Positions 1 through 8,182 of a stretch of 64,000 nucleotides of DNA are shown here, one piece after another. The position numbers and the translations under genes are program-made. Position 1 is the first letter of the stretch; every line of letters starts with the position of its first letter. The notes beneath the pieces are model-generated. The model did no database searches and had not been told where the DNA came from. It was given only the letters and a program-made list of their open reading frames with translations. Source of the DNA: Oscillospiraceae bacterium. Its GTDB lineage: Bacteria; Bacillota; Clostridia; Oscillospirales; CAG-272. The DNA lies in NCBI GenBank assembly GCA_015064585.1, contig SVRY01000008.1:1-64000 (forward strand), given 5' to 3'.

Positions 1-1677
1 TACCTTCATCAGGAGTCTGCCGTCCTTCAGCTTTGCAAACATATCTGCATTGCTTTCGGTGGCGGTGGTGATTCCTACGATGAAGAATGTTCTGCCGCTC
101 CAGTTTTCTACTTCGCCGTACTTGGGAGCAAGGCTCATTGCTTCGGGAGTTACGGGATCTTCATCGGGAGGATCTATGGGAGGATCTACAGGAGGATCTA
201 CGGGAGGATCTACGGGTTCGGGTACGATGGGGCTTTCACACAACATAAAGCCGGTAGCTTCCTTAGATTGTGCAATCAAAGTACCTTCTGCATTGTAAAC
301 CTTTGCAGAAATTACATATTCTACGCCAACCTCGGGGATCCACTGATTTTCGCCTTCATACAAACAAGGAGTGAATCTTACCAACCAGTTATCGATAGAA
401 GAAGAAGGAACAGCCTTGATTACCTTAGTGGTAGTAAAATAGGAATCGGTAATAGTCAATTCCCATGTTTCCTTATCCAGTGCCTTTTCGGAACCGTCAA
501 CAGCGATCAGCAGCTGTGTCTGCTTGTCGGCTGCGGGCCAGTTTTCGAAGCCTCTCAAACTCTCGGGAGCGTAGGGAGAAATTGTGATATCCAGAACTTC
601 TGCTACGGGAGGGTCAACGGGAGGTTCGCCGCCTTCTGCCGCCTTAACAGCAATGTCAGCAAGGTTAGCCCAGTTTTCAGAGTACCAATCGCCGGTCAGT
701 TCAACCTTAACAGAAGAACCCTTAACCGGAGTAGTCAACTTCACAGTATAACCGCCATCTTCTGCAGAAATGGCAGGAGCATTTTCAGCAACCAGTTCAT
801 CACCAACATATACGTTGTAGAAGCCGAAGATAAAGCCTGCTGCGTAAGTATCGTTACCGGGATGAGAAGAAACAGAAGTGTGATTATTATCTTCTTTACC
901 CTTGCACTGCAGATAAATTTCACTTACCGAAACTTCATCCCAGAAGTGAACTGTCCAGAATTGATCAACATCTTTATTACGTCCGGATCCGCAACAGGAA
1001 TCTACATTGCCGTCCAAAATATTTTCGGGGGCATTTACGCCGCCAAAATCAGCAAATCCGGTTTTTTCTGCAGACTTAATTACAGCATATCCGTCTGCAT
1101 CAACTGCATCGGATGCGGAAGCTGCGGTCAAACCGAGATCGAATCTGAATCCGCCGCCGCCAATGTTATTCTCCATATAAACAGCAATCGTATTGGTGCC
1201 GTTAACCAATGTATCAAGCTTATCGGTCAAATCGTAATTAGTAAGTACATCTTTGTAACCGGTACGGGTAAATACCACTTTGCCGTTGATGTAAACAATA
1301 GGATCTTCGTCGTAGTTAAATGCCATAGTCAATACATCAAACTTAGACACGTCTTCTACGGTAAAGGTCTTTACTGCCGCAACAGTCAGTTTTTTTCCTT
1401 CTTGGTTAAAAACAGTGGGGAAGTTGGAACCGTAAAGCGATTCAGCAAAGGGAGTTGTGCCAACATCCCATAAGGAAGCATCAAAGCCGGGTTCATACCA
1501 GCCTGCGGGAAGCTGTGCACCGTCTGCATCGGTACCATCATCGAGATAGTAGTAGTGAGACCATTCGGAACCGGGCTCGATCAAAGTTGTGGATTCAGCC
1601 GCAACAGAGAATGCGCCCAGGGATACGAGGGACATTATCATCACTACGCAAAGAATAAACGCGAGAGTCTTTTTCAT
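1..1677 (-). CDS. secreted discoidin-like repeat protein (3' end outside window)
   Basis: The reading frame is open from an ATG at 1677 to the left edge (559 codons, no stop seen). A signal peptide (MKKTLAFIL...SVAAES, cleavage near residue 31) is followed by a beta-sandwich module with the YINGK/GTNTIAVYMENN pattern of galactose-binding-like domains, then an F5/8 type C-like module (about residues 205-340) with a WTVHFW...IYLQCKGKED core. After that come a GGEPPVDPP linker, a further domain, a second PPVDPPVDPPIDPP linker and new sequence at the edge. The first ~340 residues are nearly the same as in the next gene (1877-3016), so the two are tandem paralogs with different C-termini. The protein is probably exported and binds glycans or the cell surface; this is inferred from fold resemblance only. 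An AAAGGAGA-type ribosome site lies just upstream. No enzyme motif is visible. Confidence 0.8.
   Translation of the reverse strand, partial: MKKTLAFILCVVMIMSLVSLGAFSVAAESTTLIEPGSEWSHYYYLDDGTDADGAQLPAGWYEPGFDASLWDVGTTPFAESLYGSNFPTVFNQEGKKLTVAAVKTFTVEDVSKFDVLTMAFNYDEDPIVYINGKVVFTRTGYKDVLTNYDLTDKLDTLVNGTNTIAVYMENNIGGGGFRFDLGLTAASASDAVDADGYAVIKSAEKTGFADFGGVNAPENILDGNVDSCCGSGRNKDVDQFWTVHFWDEVSVSEIYLQCKGKEDNNHTSVSSHPGNDTYAAGFIFGFYNVYVGDELVAENAPAISAEDGGYTVKLTTPVKGSSVKVELTGDWYSENWANLADIAVKAAEGGEPPVDPPVAEVLDITISPYAPESLRGFENWPAADKQTQLLIAVDGSEKALDKETWELTITDSYFTTTKVIKAVPSSSIDNWLVRFTPCLYEGENQWIPEVGVEYVISAKVYNAEGTLIAQSKEATGFMLCESPIVPEPVDPPVDPPVDPPIDPPDEDPVTPEAMSLAPKYGEVENWSGRTFFIVGITTATESNADMFAKLKDGRLLMKV
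166..213 (-). repeat. four 12-nt tandem repeats coding a PPVD/PPID linker
   Basis: Four consecutive copies of a 12-base unit (plus strand GGGAGGATCTAC, with one or two differences) occupy 166-177, 178-189, 190-201 and 202-213. On the minus strand they encode the PPVDPPVDPPIDPP linker of the secreted protein. Copy number is probably unstable by slippage. Confidence 0.85.
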
Positions 1678-1730
1678 TGTGAAAATCTCCTTTCAAGTTC
1701 AGTCGCCGTATAAACAACGATGTTAGTTAT

Positions 1731-1759
1731 ATTGTAACATATCTTCAAAGTTTTGTCAA
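1731..1759 (-). promoter_or_regulatory. sigma-A promoter of the left-edge secreted protein
   Basis: On the minus strand TTGACA (1759-1754) and TACAAT (1736-1731) are separated by exactly 17 bases, 54 bases upstream of the ATG. The spacer ends in TATGT, the same as in the promoter of the paralog at 3070-3098. Confidence 0.85.
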
Positions 1760-1820
1760 GAAACAGTACATAAATTTAAATTGCGTATCTATTTTTTTAA
1801 CAATCTTTCCTTTCCCAACA

Positions 1821-1852
1821 AAAAAACAGCGCAAGTCAAATGACTTGCGCTG
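1821..1852 (-). terminator. Rho-independent terminator between the two paralogs
   Basis: A perfect 12-bp stem CAGCGCAAGTCA / TGACTTGCGCTG (1827-1838 and 1841-1852) is followed on the minus strand by a run of T (1826-1821). It lies 24 bases after the stop codon of the upstream paralog, so each paralog is its own transcription unit. A-rich flanks on both sides would let it work in either direction. Confidence 0.9.
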
Positions 1853-1876
1853 AAAAAATGTAGTATCAATTTTTAA

Positions 1877-3016
1877 TTAGATAGTAGCTCTCTTCTTGAA
1901 AACTACAACCAGAGCAGCTGCAGCTACTGCAACAGCGATAGTAGCGTAAACAGCAACATCACCGGTAGGAGCAGCAGCTTCCTTGATGGTAATGTCAGCC
2001 AGGTTTGCCCAGTTATCGCCATACCAGTCACCGGTCAGTTCAACCTTAACGGAAGAGCCCTTAACCGGAGTAGTCAATTTCACAGTATAACCGCCATCTT
2101 CTGCGGAAATGGCAGGAACATTTTCAGCAACCAGTTCATCACCAACATATACGTTGTAGAAGCCGAAGATAACACCTGCTGCGTAAGTATCGTTGCCGGG
2201 ATGAGAAGAAACGGTAGTATGACCATTGTCTTCCTTACCCTTGCACTGCAGGTAAATTTCGCCAACAGTCGCTTCGCCATAGAAATTTACGGTCCAGGAC
2301 TGTTCAACACCGGAAAGATCGCGTCCGGCACCGGAGCAGGAATCTACATTACCGTCCAGGATATTTTCAGCAGCATTGATTCCGCCGAAATCATAGAAGC
2401 CGGTCTTTTCAGCACTCTTGGGAATTACATAGCCGCTTTCATCTACGATTTCAATGGTGCTGCCGGTCAAGCCGAGATCGAATCTGAAACCGCCGCCGCC
2501 GATGTTGTTTTCCATATAAACAGCGATGGTGTTGGTGCCGTTCTTCAAAGTGTCGATCTTATCGGTCAGATCGTAGTCAGTCAATACATCTCTGTATCCG
2601 TTGCGAGAAAATACTTCTACACCGTTGATATAAACGATGGGATCTTCGTCATAGTTAAATGCCATGGTCAAAAGCTCGATCTTGGAAACATCTTCTACTT
2701 CGAAGGTCTTTACTGCCGCAACAGTCAGCTTCTTGCCCTCGGTAACAAATACAGTGGGGAAGGAAGCGCCGTAAACCGATTCAGCAAAGGGAGTTGCGCC
2801 AACTTCCCATGCGGATGCATCAAAGCCAACTTCGTTCCAGCCTGTGGGAAGTTCTGCACCGTCTGCAGCGGTGCCGTCGTCAAGGTAGTAATAGTAGGAC
2901 CAGTCAGAGCCGGGGGTGATAAAGGTTGTGGATTCAGCCGCAACGCTCATCGAACCGAAGGCTGCAACAGACACTACCATCAGTACGCTGAGGATAAGTG
3001 CGAGAGTCTTTTTCAT
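1877..3016 (-). CDS. secreted, membrane-anchored discoidin-like protein
   Basis: 379 residues. The start at 3016 is chosen over one 10 codons upstream because an AAAGGAGATTT ribosome site precedes it and the signal peptide begins there (MKKTLALILSVLMVV...VAAES). After the signal come a galactose-binding-like beta-sandwich (about 33-180, with YINGVEVFSRNGY and NGTNTIAVYMENN) and an F5/8 type C-like module (about 200-345, with WTVNFYGEATVGEIYLQCKG). The C-terminus is APTGD, then a hydrophobic Ala/Val helix and FKKRATI. That layout resembles the PxTGD-type anchors of Clostridia, but it is not a canonical LPXTG signal, so it may be a plain membrane anchor. The left-edge neighbour is a close paralog without this anchor in view. 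The likely role is surface or glycan binding; no catalytic residues are recognised. Confidence 0.85.
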   Translation of the reverse strand: MKKTLALILSVLMVVSVAAFGSMSVAAESTTFITPGSDWSYYYYLDDGTAADGAELPTGWNEVGFDASAWEVGATPFAESVYGASFPTVFVTEGKKLTVAAVKTFEVEDVSKIELLTMAFNYDEDPIVYINGVEVFSRNGYRDVLTDYDLTDKIDTLKNGTNTIAVYMENNIGGGGFRFDLGLTGSTIEIVDESGYVIPKSAEKTGFYDFGGINAAENILDGNVDSCSGAGRDLSGVEQSWTVNFYGEATVGEIYLQCKGKEDNGHTTVSSHPGNDTYAAGVIFGFYNVYVGDELVAENVPAISAEDGGYTVKLTTPVKGSSVKVELTGDWYGDNWANLADITIKEAAAPTGDVAVYATIAVAVAAAALVVVFKKRATI

Positions 3017-3069
3017 TGTGAAATCTCCTTTCAAATTTGATCGCATCTGCGTGCAATCATGTTATTTTA

Positions 3070-3098
3070 ATTTTAACATACTGTTCATATTTTGTCAA
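3070..3098 (-). promoter_or_regulatory. sigma-A promoter of the anchored paralog
   Basis: Minus strand: TTGACA (3098-3093), a 17-base spacer ending in TATGT, and TAAAAT (3075-3070), 53 bases from the ATG. The spacing and flanking bases match the promoter of the downstream paralog, which suggests the duplication included the promoter. Confidence 0.85.
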
Positions 3099-3171
3099 GA
3101 AACCATACATATTTTCAATTGACATATTCTACTGTTTTGTTGATATTCTCTCTACGAAATACCGCTTCCGA

Positions 3172-3972
3172 TTATTTCTTATATAAAAGTATACGAAATG
3201 CCGCTTCTGTGTCAAGATGCTCCTGCTTTTCTATCCGCTTCGCACCTTCCTTTCCGGTACGGTAGCAGTAGGGAGTCATGCGGTAAAGGGAAAGGATTTC
3301 CTCTTTTGACGCAAGATGCAGAATAAAGTGCACCTTTTGGTCCGAAAGGAAGGTAAATCCTTCCACCTCATATGGCGCAACGATATTTTCATATGGCGTA
3401 TCGTATAAAATGCTTTTTAACCCCCACAGATGCTTGGCATCGGGAATTACCGAAATGAGATATCCGCCGGGGCGCAAAATGCGCAAAAACTCCTGCCTTG
3501 CAAAGGGAGAAAAAACCGATATTACAAGATCGCAGCTTTCGTTTTTTACAGGCAGTTTGTAAACGCTGGCGGCGGCAAAGTCGGCATTCATATGCCGTTT
3601 ATCGCACATTTTCACCGCTTCCTTCGCAACATCCACGCCGTAAACCGCCGCTCTTGGCAGTGCTTTTCGGACAGCTTCCGTATAATACCCTTCTCCGCAT
3701 CCCGCGTCAAACACGGTCGGGTCCTTACCCATTTGCAAAGACGATACCAGTCCTGCAATGGCGTTTGCAAGCGGCGTATACCCGCCGCCCTCAAGAAACG
3801 CCCGCCTTGCTTTTAACATCGTGCTGTCATCGCCGTGCTGTCCCGCCGAGGGAGGCAGCAAATTGACATATCCCCCGCCTGCGCGATCGAACGAGTGCCC
3901 CTTTTCACAGCGGTAACAGCTTTTTTCTTTGATAAATCCGCCCCCGCACAGCGGACAGCAAAAAACAGTCAT
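3172..3972 (-). CDS. rlmA: 23S rRNA (guanine-N1) methyltransferase RlmA family
   Basis: 266 residues from the ATG at 3972, which has a strong GGAGGAAAGGG ribosome site; an in-frame start 16 codons upstream has none. The N-terminal zinc knuckle has C6-x2-C9, C22 and H26, the pattern of RlmA. It is followed by GGGYVNLLPPS and a class I SAM-binding site (VFDAGCGEGYYTEAV, about residues 101-115). The family methylates N1 of a guanine in the hairpin 35 region of 23S rRNA (G745 in E. coli, G748 in Gram-positives) and can affect macrolide binding. The gene stands alone; a promoter-like site lies ~280 bases upstream. Length agrees with the family. Confidence 0.9.
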   Translation of the reverse strand: MTVFCCPLCGGGFIKEKSCYRCEKGHSFDRAGGGYVNLLPPSAGQHGDDSTMLKARRAFLEGGGYTPLANAIAGLVSSLQMGKDPTVFDAGCGEGYYTEAVRKALPRAAVYGVDVAKEAVKMCDKRHMNADFAAASVYKLPVKNESCDLVISVFSPFARQEFLRILRPGGYLISVIPDAKHLWGLKSILYDTPYENIVAPYEVEGFTFLSDQKVHFILHLASKEEILSLYRMTPYCYRTGKEGAKRIEKQEHLDTEAAFRILLYKK

Positions 3973-4289
3973 ATGTAACCCTTTCCTCCGATATAAATGC
4001 AAAAATCTCTTATCTTGCACATGATAAATAGCATCCTTGGCAGTTTCATTCCGCCTTTAACATTTTGTCCGGATGATAGCGGCAGTATGGGAATAATGTA
4101 TTTTTTAAAACTGATGTCAATCTCCCGCTTGGGTTTGATAAAGGTAAACCGCCGGAGATTTCTTCATCCGTATACACGCTACCGCTCCCAACAGCCGCCG
4201 TTTTGCCGAAATGCCGTTGCCTCATAGCATCGCCATATAAAAACAAAGTAAATTCAGTATATCATATTCCGCTTCCAATTTCAACAGTT
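3973..4289. other. 317-base gap holding a promoter and no convincing gene
   Basis: No RNA family is recognised here. A minus-strand promoter-like site is at 4256-4284. From it a transcript would have a leader of about 280 bases before rlmA. One minus-strand frame (from an ATG at 4225, 59 codons, ending at 4046) is open but has no ribosome site and no recognisable sequence, so it is not called as a gene. The leader could be a structured RNA. Confidence 0.4.
4256..4284 (-). promoter_or_regulatory. possible sigma-A promoter upstream of rlmA
   Basis: Minus strand TTGAAA (4284-4279), 17-base spacer ending in TATGA, TATACT (4261-4256). It lies just downstream of the DUF2974 gene and points toward rlmA. 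Confidence 0.6.
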
Positions 4290-5390
4290 TTATTTTTTAG
4301 CGGTGTGTTTTTCTTGATCCAAAAGCAGTTGGCGCAGTATCTGAGCAACTACCGTTTTAAGAATCTTGCGCTGCTCCTGCTCCAATCCTCTGAAATCCTT
4401 TAATAACTTTCCTCTTTCATTTGTCAATTCGGTCAGCGTTTCCCTGCCCCCCTTGGATGCCAGATGGTATACCCCTTCAATAAATTTCTGCCTTTCCTCA
4501 GAAGGAAGCATTCCATAGCAGCGTTTCAGACGGGTGTTGAGCAGTACCGCTCCCGGATCCAGCCGTCCTGTTTGCTGCAGCCCCCTGTGCGTGTACTGCC
4601 AGTGAAAACCGTTGTGCTGTTTCAGCCCTTTTCCTCTGCATTTGACGATCCTTTTTTGGCAGTCGCTCTCGCGTATCAGACCGATAATGGCATATTCCGG
4701 CAAATATTTTGTGATCTTTTCGCGTATGGCGCCATAGCGGGGCAGATCAAAAAAACTGCGTGGAAAACCCGGACCGTCAAAATCCAGTACCGAAAGGATC
4801 CGATCTGCCGAAAAGGCTGTGGATGCCGCGGCATATACCGCAAGATTGCCCCCCTTGCTATGCCCCATAACGGTAAGAGGCAGTCCCGTTCGTGCTGCCC
4901 TTTCCAGATAATCGGCAGCCAGCCGCTGAGCGGGGATGGGATAAACCAAATCGGAATTGAAATTTTCCTTCCATCCCACAAGGGTATCGTCGGTTCCCCG
5001 ATAGATTACCATAAGACCCCTTTCGGTGCGCGCCGAAAGAGCGGCAAACTGCATTTGGGAATCGGGTTCATTTCCCTTTAAAATTTTGGTGCAATACCCC
5101 GAAAGAGAAACTTCCCCAAAACGGCGGCTGTTTGCCAGCAATGCTGAAAAGCGGCGCATATTTTGCGGAATCAGTCTGGAGGGAACAAAATTTCCATTCG
5201 GGTATTTCTCAAAATAACGCGTAACCGCTTGCTTTATTGTCACTTCCCTCTCTCCGATCGATTCGGAAACAATATCGGCAAAATCCATAAAGGACAGCAT
5301 GCAAAAGATCAGTGCATCTGCTTCATTTTGTTCTGCCACGGAAAAAGTCAGATCTCCTCTCCAGGCAAGATAATCAAATACATCCGACAT
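4290..5390 (-). CDS. DUF2974 (Mbeg1-like) alpha/beta hydrolase
   Basis: 366 residues from ATG 5390. The opening MSDVFDYLAWRGDLTF is typical of DUF2974 proteins, which begin with a short -FDYL-WRGDLTF motif. An ATG three codons earlier (5399) shares the GGAAGGGAGAGG ribosome site and cannot be excluded. The centre carries the strand-elbow motif GHSKGGN (nucleophile Ser) after a VIYRGTDDTLVGWKEN segment, then FDGPGF, which usually contributes the acidic residue. A C-terminal charged helix ends in HTAKK. The family is lipase-like and its substrates are unknown. No signal peptide is visible, so it is probably cytoplasmic. It is divergent from the M3 peptidase gene at 5535. Confidence 0.85.
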   Translation of the reverse strand: MSDVFDYLAWRGDLTFSVAEQNEADALIFCMLSFMDFADIVSESIGEREVTIKQAVTRYFEKYPNGNFVPSRLIPQNMRRFSALLANSRRFGEVSLSGYCTKILKGNEPDSQMQFAALSARTERGLMVIYRGTDDTLVGWKENFNSDLVYPIPAQRLAADYLERAARTGLPLTVMGHSKGGNLAVYAAASTAFSADRILSVLDFDGPGFPRSFFDLPRYGAIREKITKYLPEYAIIGLIRESDCQKRIVKCRGKGLKQHNGFHWQYTHRGLQQTGRLDPGAVLLNTRLKRCYGMLPSEERQKFIEGVYHLASKGGRETLTELTNERGKLLKDFRGLEQEQRKILKTVVAQILRQLLLDQEKHTAKK

Positions 5391-5468
5391 AACAATCATC
5401 CTCTCCCTTCCTTTATTTATTGTATCCTGCGGTCTTTTGTATATTCCCGAAAGAGAATACAATTTTAT

Positions 5469-5497
5469 TGACAAACAGCAAAAAATATGGCATACTC
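5469..5497 (+). promoter_or_regulatory. sigma-A promoter of the M3 peptidase-ABC exporter operon
   Basis: TTGACA (5469-5474), 17-base spacer, CATACT (5492-5497), 38 bases before the ATG at 5535. The -35 is perfect and the -10 imperfect. Confidence 0.7.
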
Positions 5498-5534
5498 TAT
5501 ACAGGAATGATTTACAAATAAGGAAGGTACAGAT

Positions 5535-7238
5535 ATGAAAGTTTACGATATTCCCTACACCCGATATACCATCGAAGAAGGCAAAGCGGCATATGAAGCC
5601 TTTGTTGCAGCATTCAAAGGTGCTAAAACCGTAGAAGAGGCACTGGACGCCAGAGAAGCACTGCTGGATGCCTTCACAGAATATGAAACTGCGGCATCCC
5701 TTGCCAACTGCCGCTTTACTCTAAACACCGCTGATCCCTTTTACTGCGCTGAGGTGGAATACTACGACGAAGTCTCTCCGCTGTTTGAGGAACTGTCGGT
5801 GGGCTATGCCGATCTGCTTTTGACCTCTCCCCTGCGCAGTGAACTGGAAAAGCACATCAATCCCCGCATTTTCCGCCACGCTGAAATTGCCAAAAAGACC
5901 TTTTCAAGCGAGGTTATTGCCGAATGTCAACAGGAAAACGCCATTGTCACCGAATACTCCCGCTTCATGTCAAGTCTTCTTTTTGACTATGACGGACAAC
6001 AGCTACCCCTTTCCGCCATACGCGGCAATCTGGAAAATAAGGACAGAGAGGTGCGCCGCAAGACCGCTTTTGCCATCGGCGAAGGATTGCAAAAACACAG
6101 TGAAGAACTGGACAGCTTCTATGACCGTCTTGTGAAGATCCGCACTGAAATTGCAAAAAAACTGGGATTTTCCTCCTTTACCGAGCTTGGCTATTGCCGT
6201 ATGGGACGCTTGGACTATAATGCTAAGGACGTTGCCACCTTCCGTCTAAGCGTTGAAAATGACTTGGTTCCCGTGGTATCCGAGATCAAAAAGCAGATCG
6301 CCGCGGATCTGGGCATTGATGCTGTAACCTTCTACGACAATTCGGTATATACTCTTGGCCGTGTGCCAAAGCCCAAGCTGAATACCGAAGAGATCTTTGC
6401 GGCAGCCAAGAAAATGTACCGCGAAATGTCAAAGGAAACAGGCGACTTTATGGATGCCATGCTGGAAGCTGAGGCATTTGACGTGGAATCACGCCCCAAT
6501 AAATGGGGAGGCGGCTACTGCACAGGCTTTGCCAAATATAAACAACCCTTCATTCTTGCCAACTTTAACGGCAGTTGCGGCGACGTGGATGTAATAACTC
6601 ATGAATTCGGCCACGCGCTGGCACAACAATTCATGTATGACAGTGGGGAGCGCGAGCTGGGGGTTGGCATGGAAACAGCGGAGTGTCATTCCATGAGCAT
6701 GGAATTTTTCTGCTGGAAATATACCGAGCTGTTCTTTAAAGAAGACGCCGATCTCTACCGCCGCAAACATCTTCTGGATGCCCTTTCCTTTATTCCCTAC
6801 GGAGTTATCGTAGATGAATTCCAACACATCGTATATGACAATCCCGATTTGACTCCCAAAGAGCGCAACGAAGTATATCTATCCCTTGAAAAGAAATACC
6901 GCCCCTACCTTGACTACGCAGATATTCCCTATCTGAAGGAAGGGACTCGCTGGCAGTATCAGATGCACATTTTCGAATCTCCCTTCTATTATATCGACTA
7001 CTGCCTTGCCCAGACCGTTTCTCTCTTCTTCCTGTTGGCAAGCCAAGATAACTTTGATGAAGCTTTCGCTAACTATCTTGCCTTTTCCAAAAAGGGCGGT
7101 ACCCGCGCATTCGGTACTCTTGTAGAAGAAGCGAATCTGTGCTCCCCATTCAAGGAAGGTGCCTTGAAAGATGTGGCATTGAAAGCAAGCACCCTTGCCC
7201 AAAAATTGTATCAAAAGACCGCAGGAGATAACAAATGA
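5535..7238 (+). CDS. M3 family oligoendopeptidase
   Basis: 567 residues; ATG 5535 follows AAGGAAGG. The zinc site is HEFGH at residues 356-360, with the distal Glu at E383 (GMETAECHSM) as in the PepF/M3 family. Aromatic-rich C-terminal segments such as RWQYQMHIFESPFYYIDYCL line the substrate cleft in this family. These cytosolic metallopeptidases trim short peptides of about 6-20 residues. The stop codon overlaps the ATG of the ABC ATPase by four bases, so peptidase and exporter are translationally coupled. That coupling hints at peptide export or peptide turnover as a shared task, but this is inference. Confidence 0.95.
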   Translation: MKVYDIPYTRYTIEEGKAAYEAFVAAFKGAKTVEEALDAREALLDAFTEYETAASLANCRFTLNTADPFYCAEVEYYDEVSPLFEELSVGYADLLLTSPLRSELEKHINPRIFRHAEIAKKTFSSEVIAECQQENAIVTEYSRFMSSLLFDYDGQQLPLSAIRGNLENKDREVRRKTAFAIGEGLQKHSEELDSFYDRLVKIRTEIAKKLGFSSFTELGYCRMGRLDYNAKDVATFRLSVENDLVPVVSEIKKQIAADLGIDAVTFYDNSVYTLGRVPKPKLNTEEIFAAAKKMYREMSKETGDFMDAMLEAEAFDVESRPNKWGGGYCTGFAKYKQPFILANFNGSCGDVDVITHEFGHALAQQFMYDSGERELGVGMETAECHSMSMEFFCWKYTELFFKEDADLYRRKHLLDALSFIPYGVIVDEFQHIVYDNPDLTPKERNEVYLSLEKKYRPYLDYADIPYLKEGTRWQYQMHIFESPFYYIDYCLAQTVSLFFLLASQDNFDEAFANYLAFSKKGGTRAFGTLVEEANLCSPFKEGALKDVALKASTLAQKLYQKTAGDNK

Positions 7239-8182
7239 GCCTTATAGTATCCGAACTGACCAAAAAATACGGTGAAAAAACTGTACTGGACCGCTTGTCC
7301 TTTTCCATGGAAGAGCCGGGGGTATATGCACTGTTGGGAACCAATGGTGCGGGCAAAACCACAGCCATCCGCATGATCCTGGGTATGCTGTCGTCGGACG
7401 GCGGAAAGGTCACATGGAATGGCGGAAAGCTTGACAGCACCACCTGCAATGTGGGATATCTTGCCGAAGAGAGGGGACTTTATCCCAAATACACCCTCAT
7501 GGATCAGCTGTTATATTTCACCTCCCTTAGAGGTGTGGAACGCAGTGTTGCTAAAAAGCGCATCGACTATTGGGCAAAACGCTTGGAGGTAACCGAATAT
7601 TTGTATCCTCCCGTTTTACCAAACGGCAGAAAAACAAAGGCAAAAACTGCGGATCAGCTCTCCAAAGGAAATCAGCAAAAGATCCAGTTTATGATCTCTC
7701 TTTTATCCGACCCCGAGCTGATCATTTTGGACGAACCTCTCTCCGGGCTTGACCCTGTAAACACTGACCTATTCAAATCGGTCATCCGTGAACAGATCGA
7801 CATGGGAAAATACCTCATTATGAGCAGTCATCAAATGGCAACGGTGGAAGAATTCTGTACTGATATTACCATCCTTGACCGTTCCAAAACTGTACTGCAA
7901 GGCAATTTGAACGAGATCAAAAAGAGCTACGGCAGAGTGAATCTGCGGCTTAAAACCGAAGGGGACGCAAGAGCCCATATCAAAAAAGCAGGTATTATCC
8001 TTTTGTCGGACGTGGAAAACGATTATGCGCTGAAAGTCACAGGCGAAGCACAAGCAAATGCTTTGCTTTCCTCTCTTGTGAAAGACGGCATTCCCGTCAT
8101 TTCCTTTGATTTGAGAGAACCTTCCCTGCATGAGATCTTTGTGGAAAAGGTGGGAACCGACCATGAAACTCTCGAAAACTGA
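7235..8182 (+). CDS. ABC transporter ATP-binding protein (NatA-like)
   Basis: 315 residues. Walker A is GTNGAGKT (about 35-42), the signature is LSKGNQQK, Walker B is LIILDEPLSGLDP, and the switch His is in MSSHQM. The C-terminal extension after residue ~225 is typical of ATPases paired with ABC-2 permeases such as NatAB (sodium exporter) or YhaQP. Two permease genes follow with overlaps, so this subunit probably powers a heterodimeric exporter. Substrate cannot be read from the sequence. The ATG overlaps the preceding stop (ATGA). Confidence 0.93.
   Translation: MSLIVSELTKKYGEKTVLDRLSFSMEEPGVYALLGTNGAGKTTAIRMILGMLSSDGGKVTWNGGKLDSTTCNVGYLAEERGLYPKYTLMDQLLYFTSLRGVERSVAKKRIDYWAKRLEVTEYLYPPVLPNGRKTKAKTADQLSKGNQQKIQFMISLLSDPELIILDEPLSGLDPVNTDLFKSVIREQIDMGKYLIMSSHQMATVEEFCTDITILDRSKTVLQGNLNEIKKSYGRVNLRLKTEGDARAHIKKAGIILLSDVENDYALKVTGEAQANALLSSLVKDGIPVISFDLREPSLHEIFVEKVGTDHETLEN

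Noticed and set aside
166-213. CRISPR-like repeat array
   Set aside because: Units are 12 bases without spacers and lie in frame in a coding linker.
268-1473. Plus-strand 401-codon open frame, and a similar one at 2201-3040
   Set aside because: Both are antisense shadows of the secreted paralogs. They have no ribosome site or recognisable domain, and the minus-strand frames have signal peptides and promoters.
1877-1960. Canonical LPXTG sortase signal at the end of the anchored paralog
   Set aside because: The motif is APTGD followed by a hydrophobic helix and Lys/Arg. It resembles a sortase signal but lacks the LPxTG pentapeptide, so only a membrane-anchor call is made.
4046-4246. 66-codon minus-strand frame downstream of the DUF2974 gene
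   Set aside because: It lacks a ribosome site and a recognisable sequence, and its apparent start is a TTG; not enough to call a gene.
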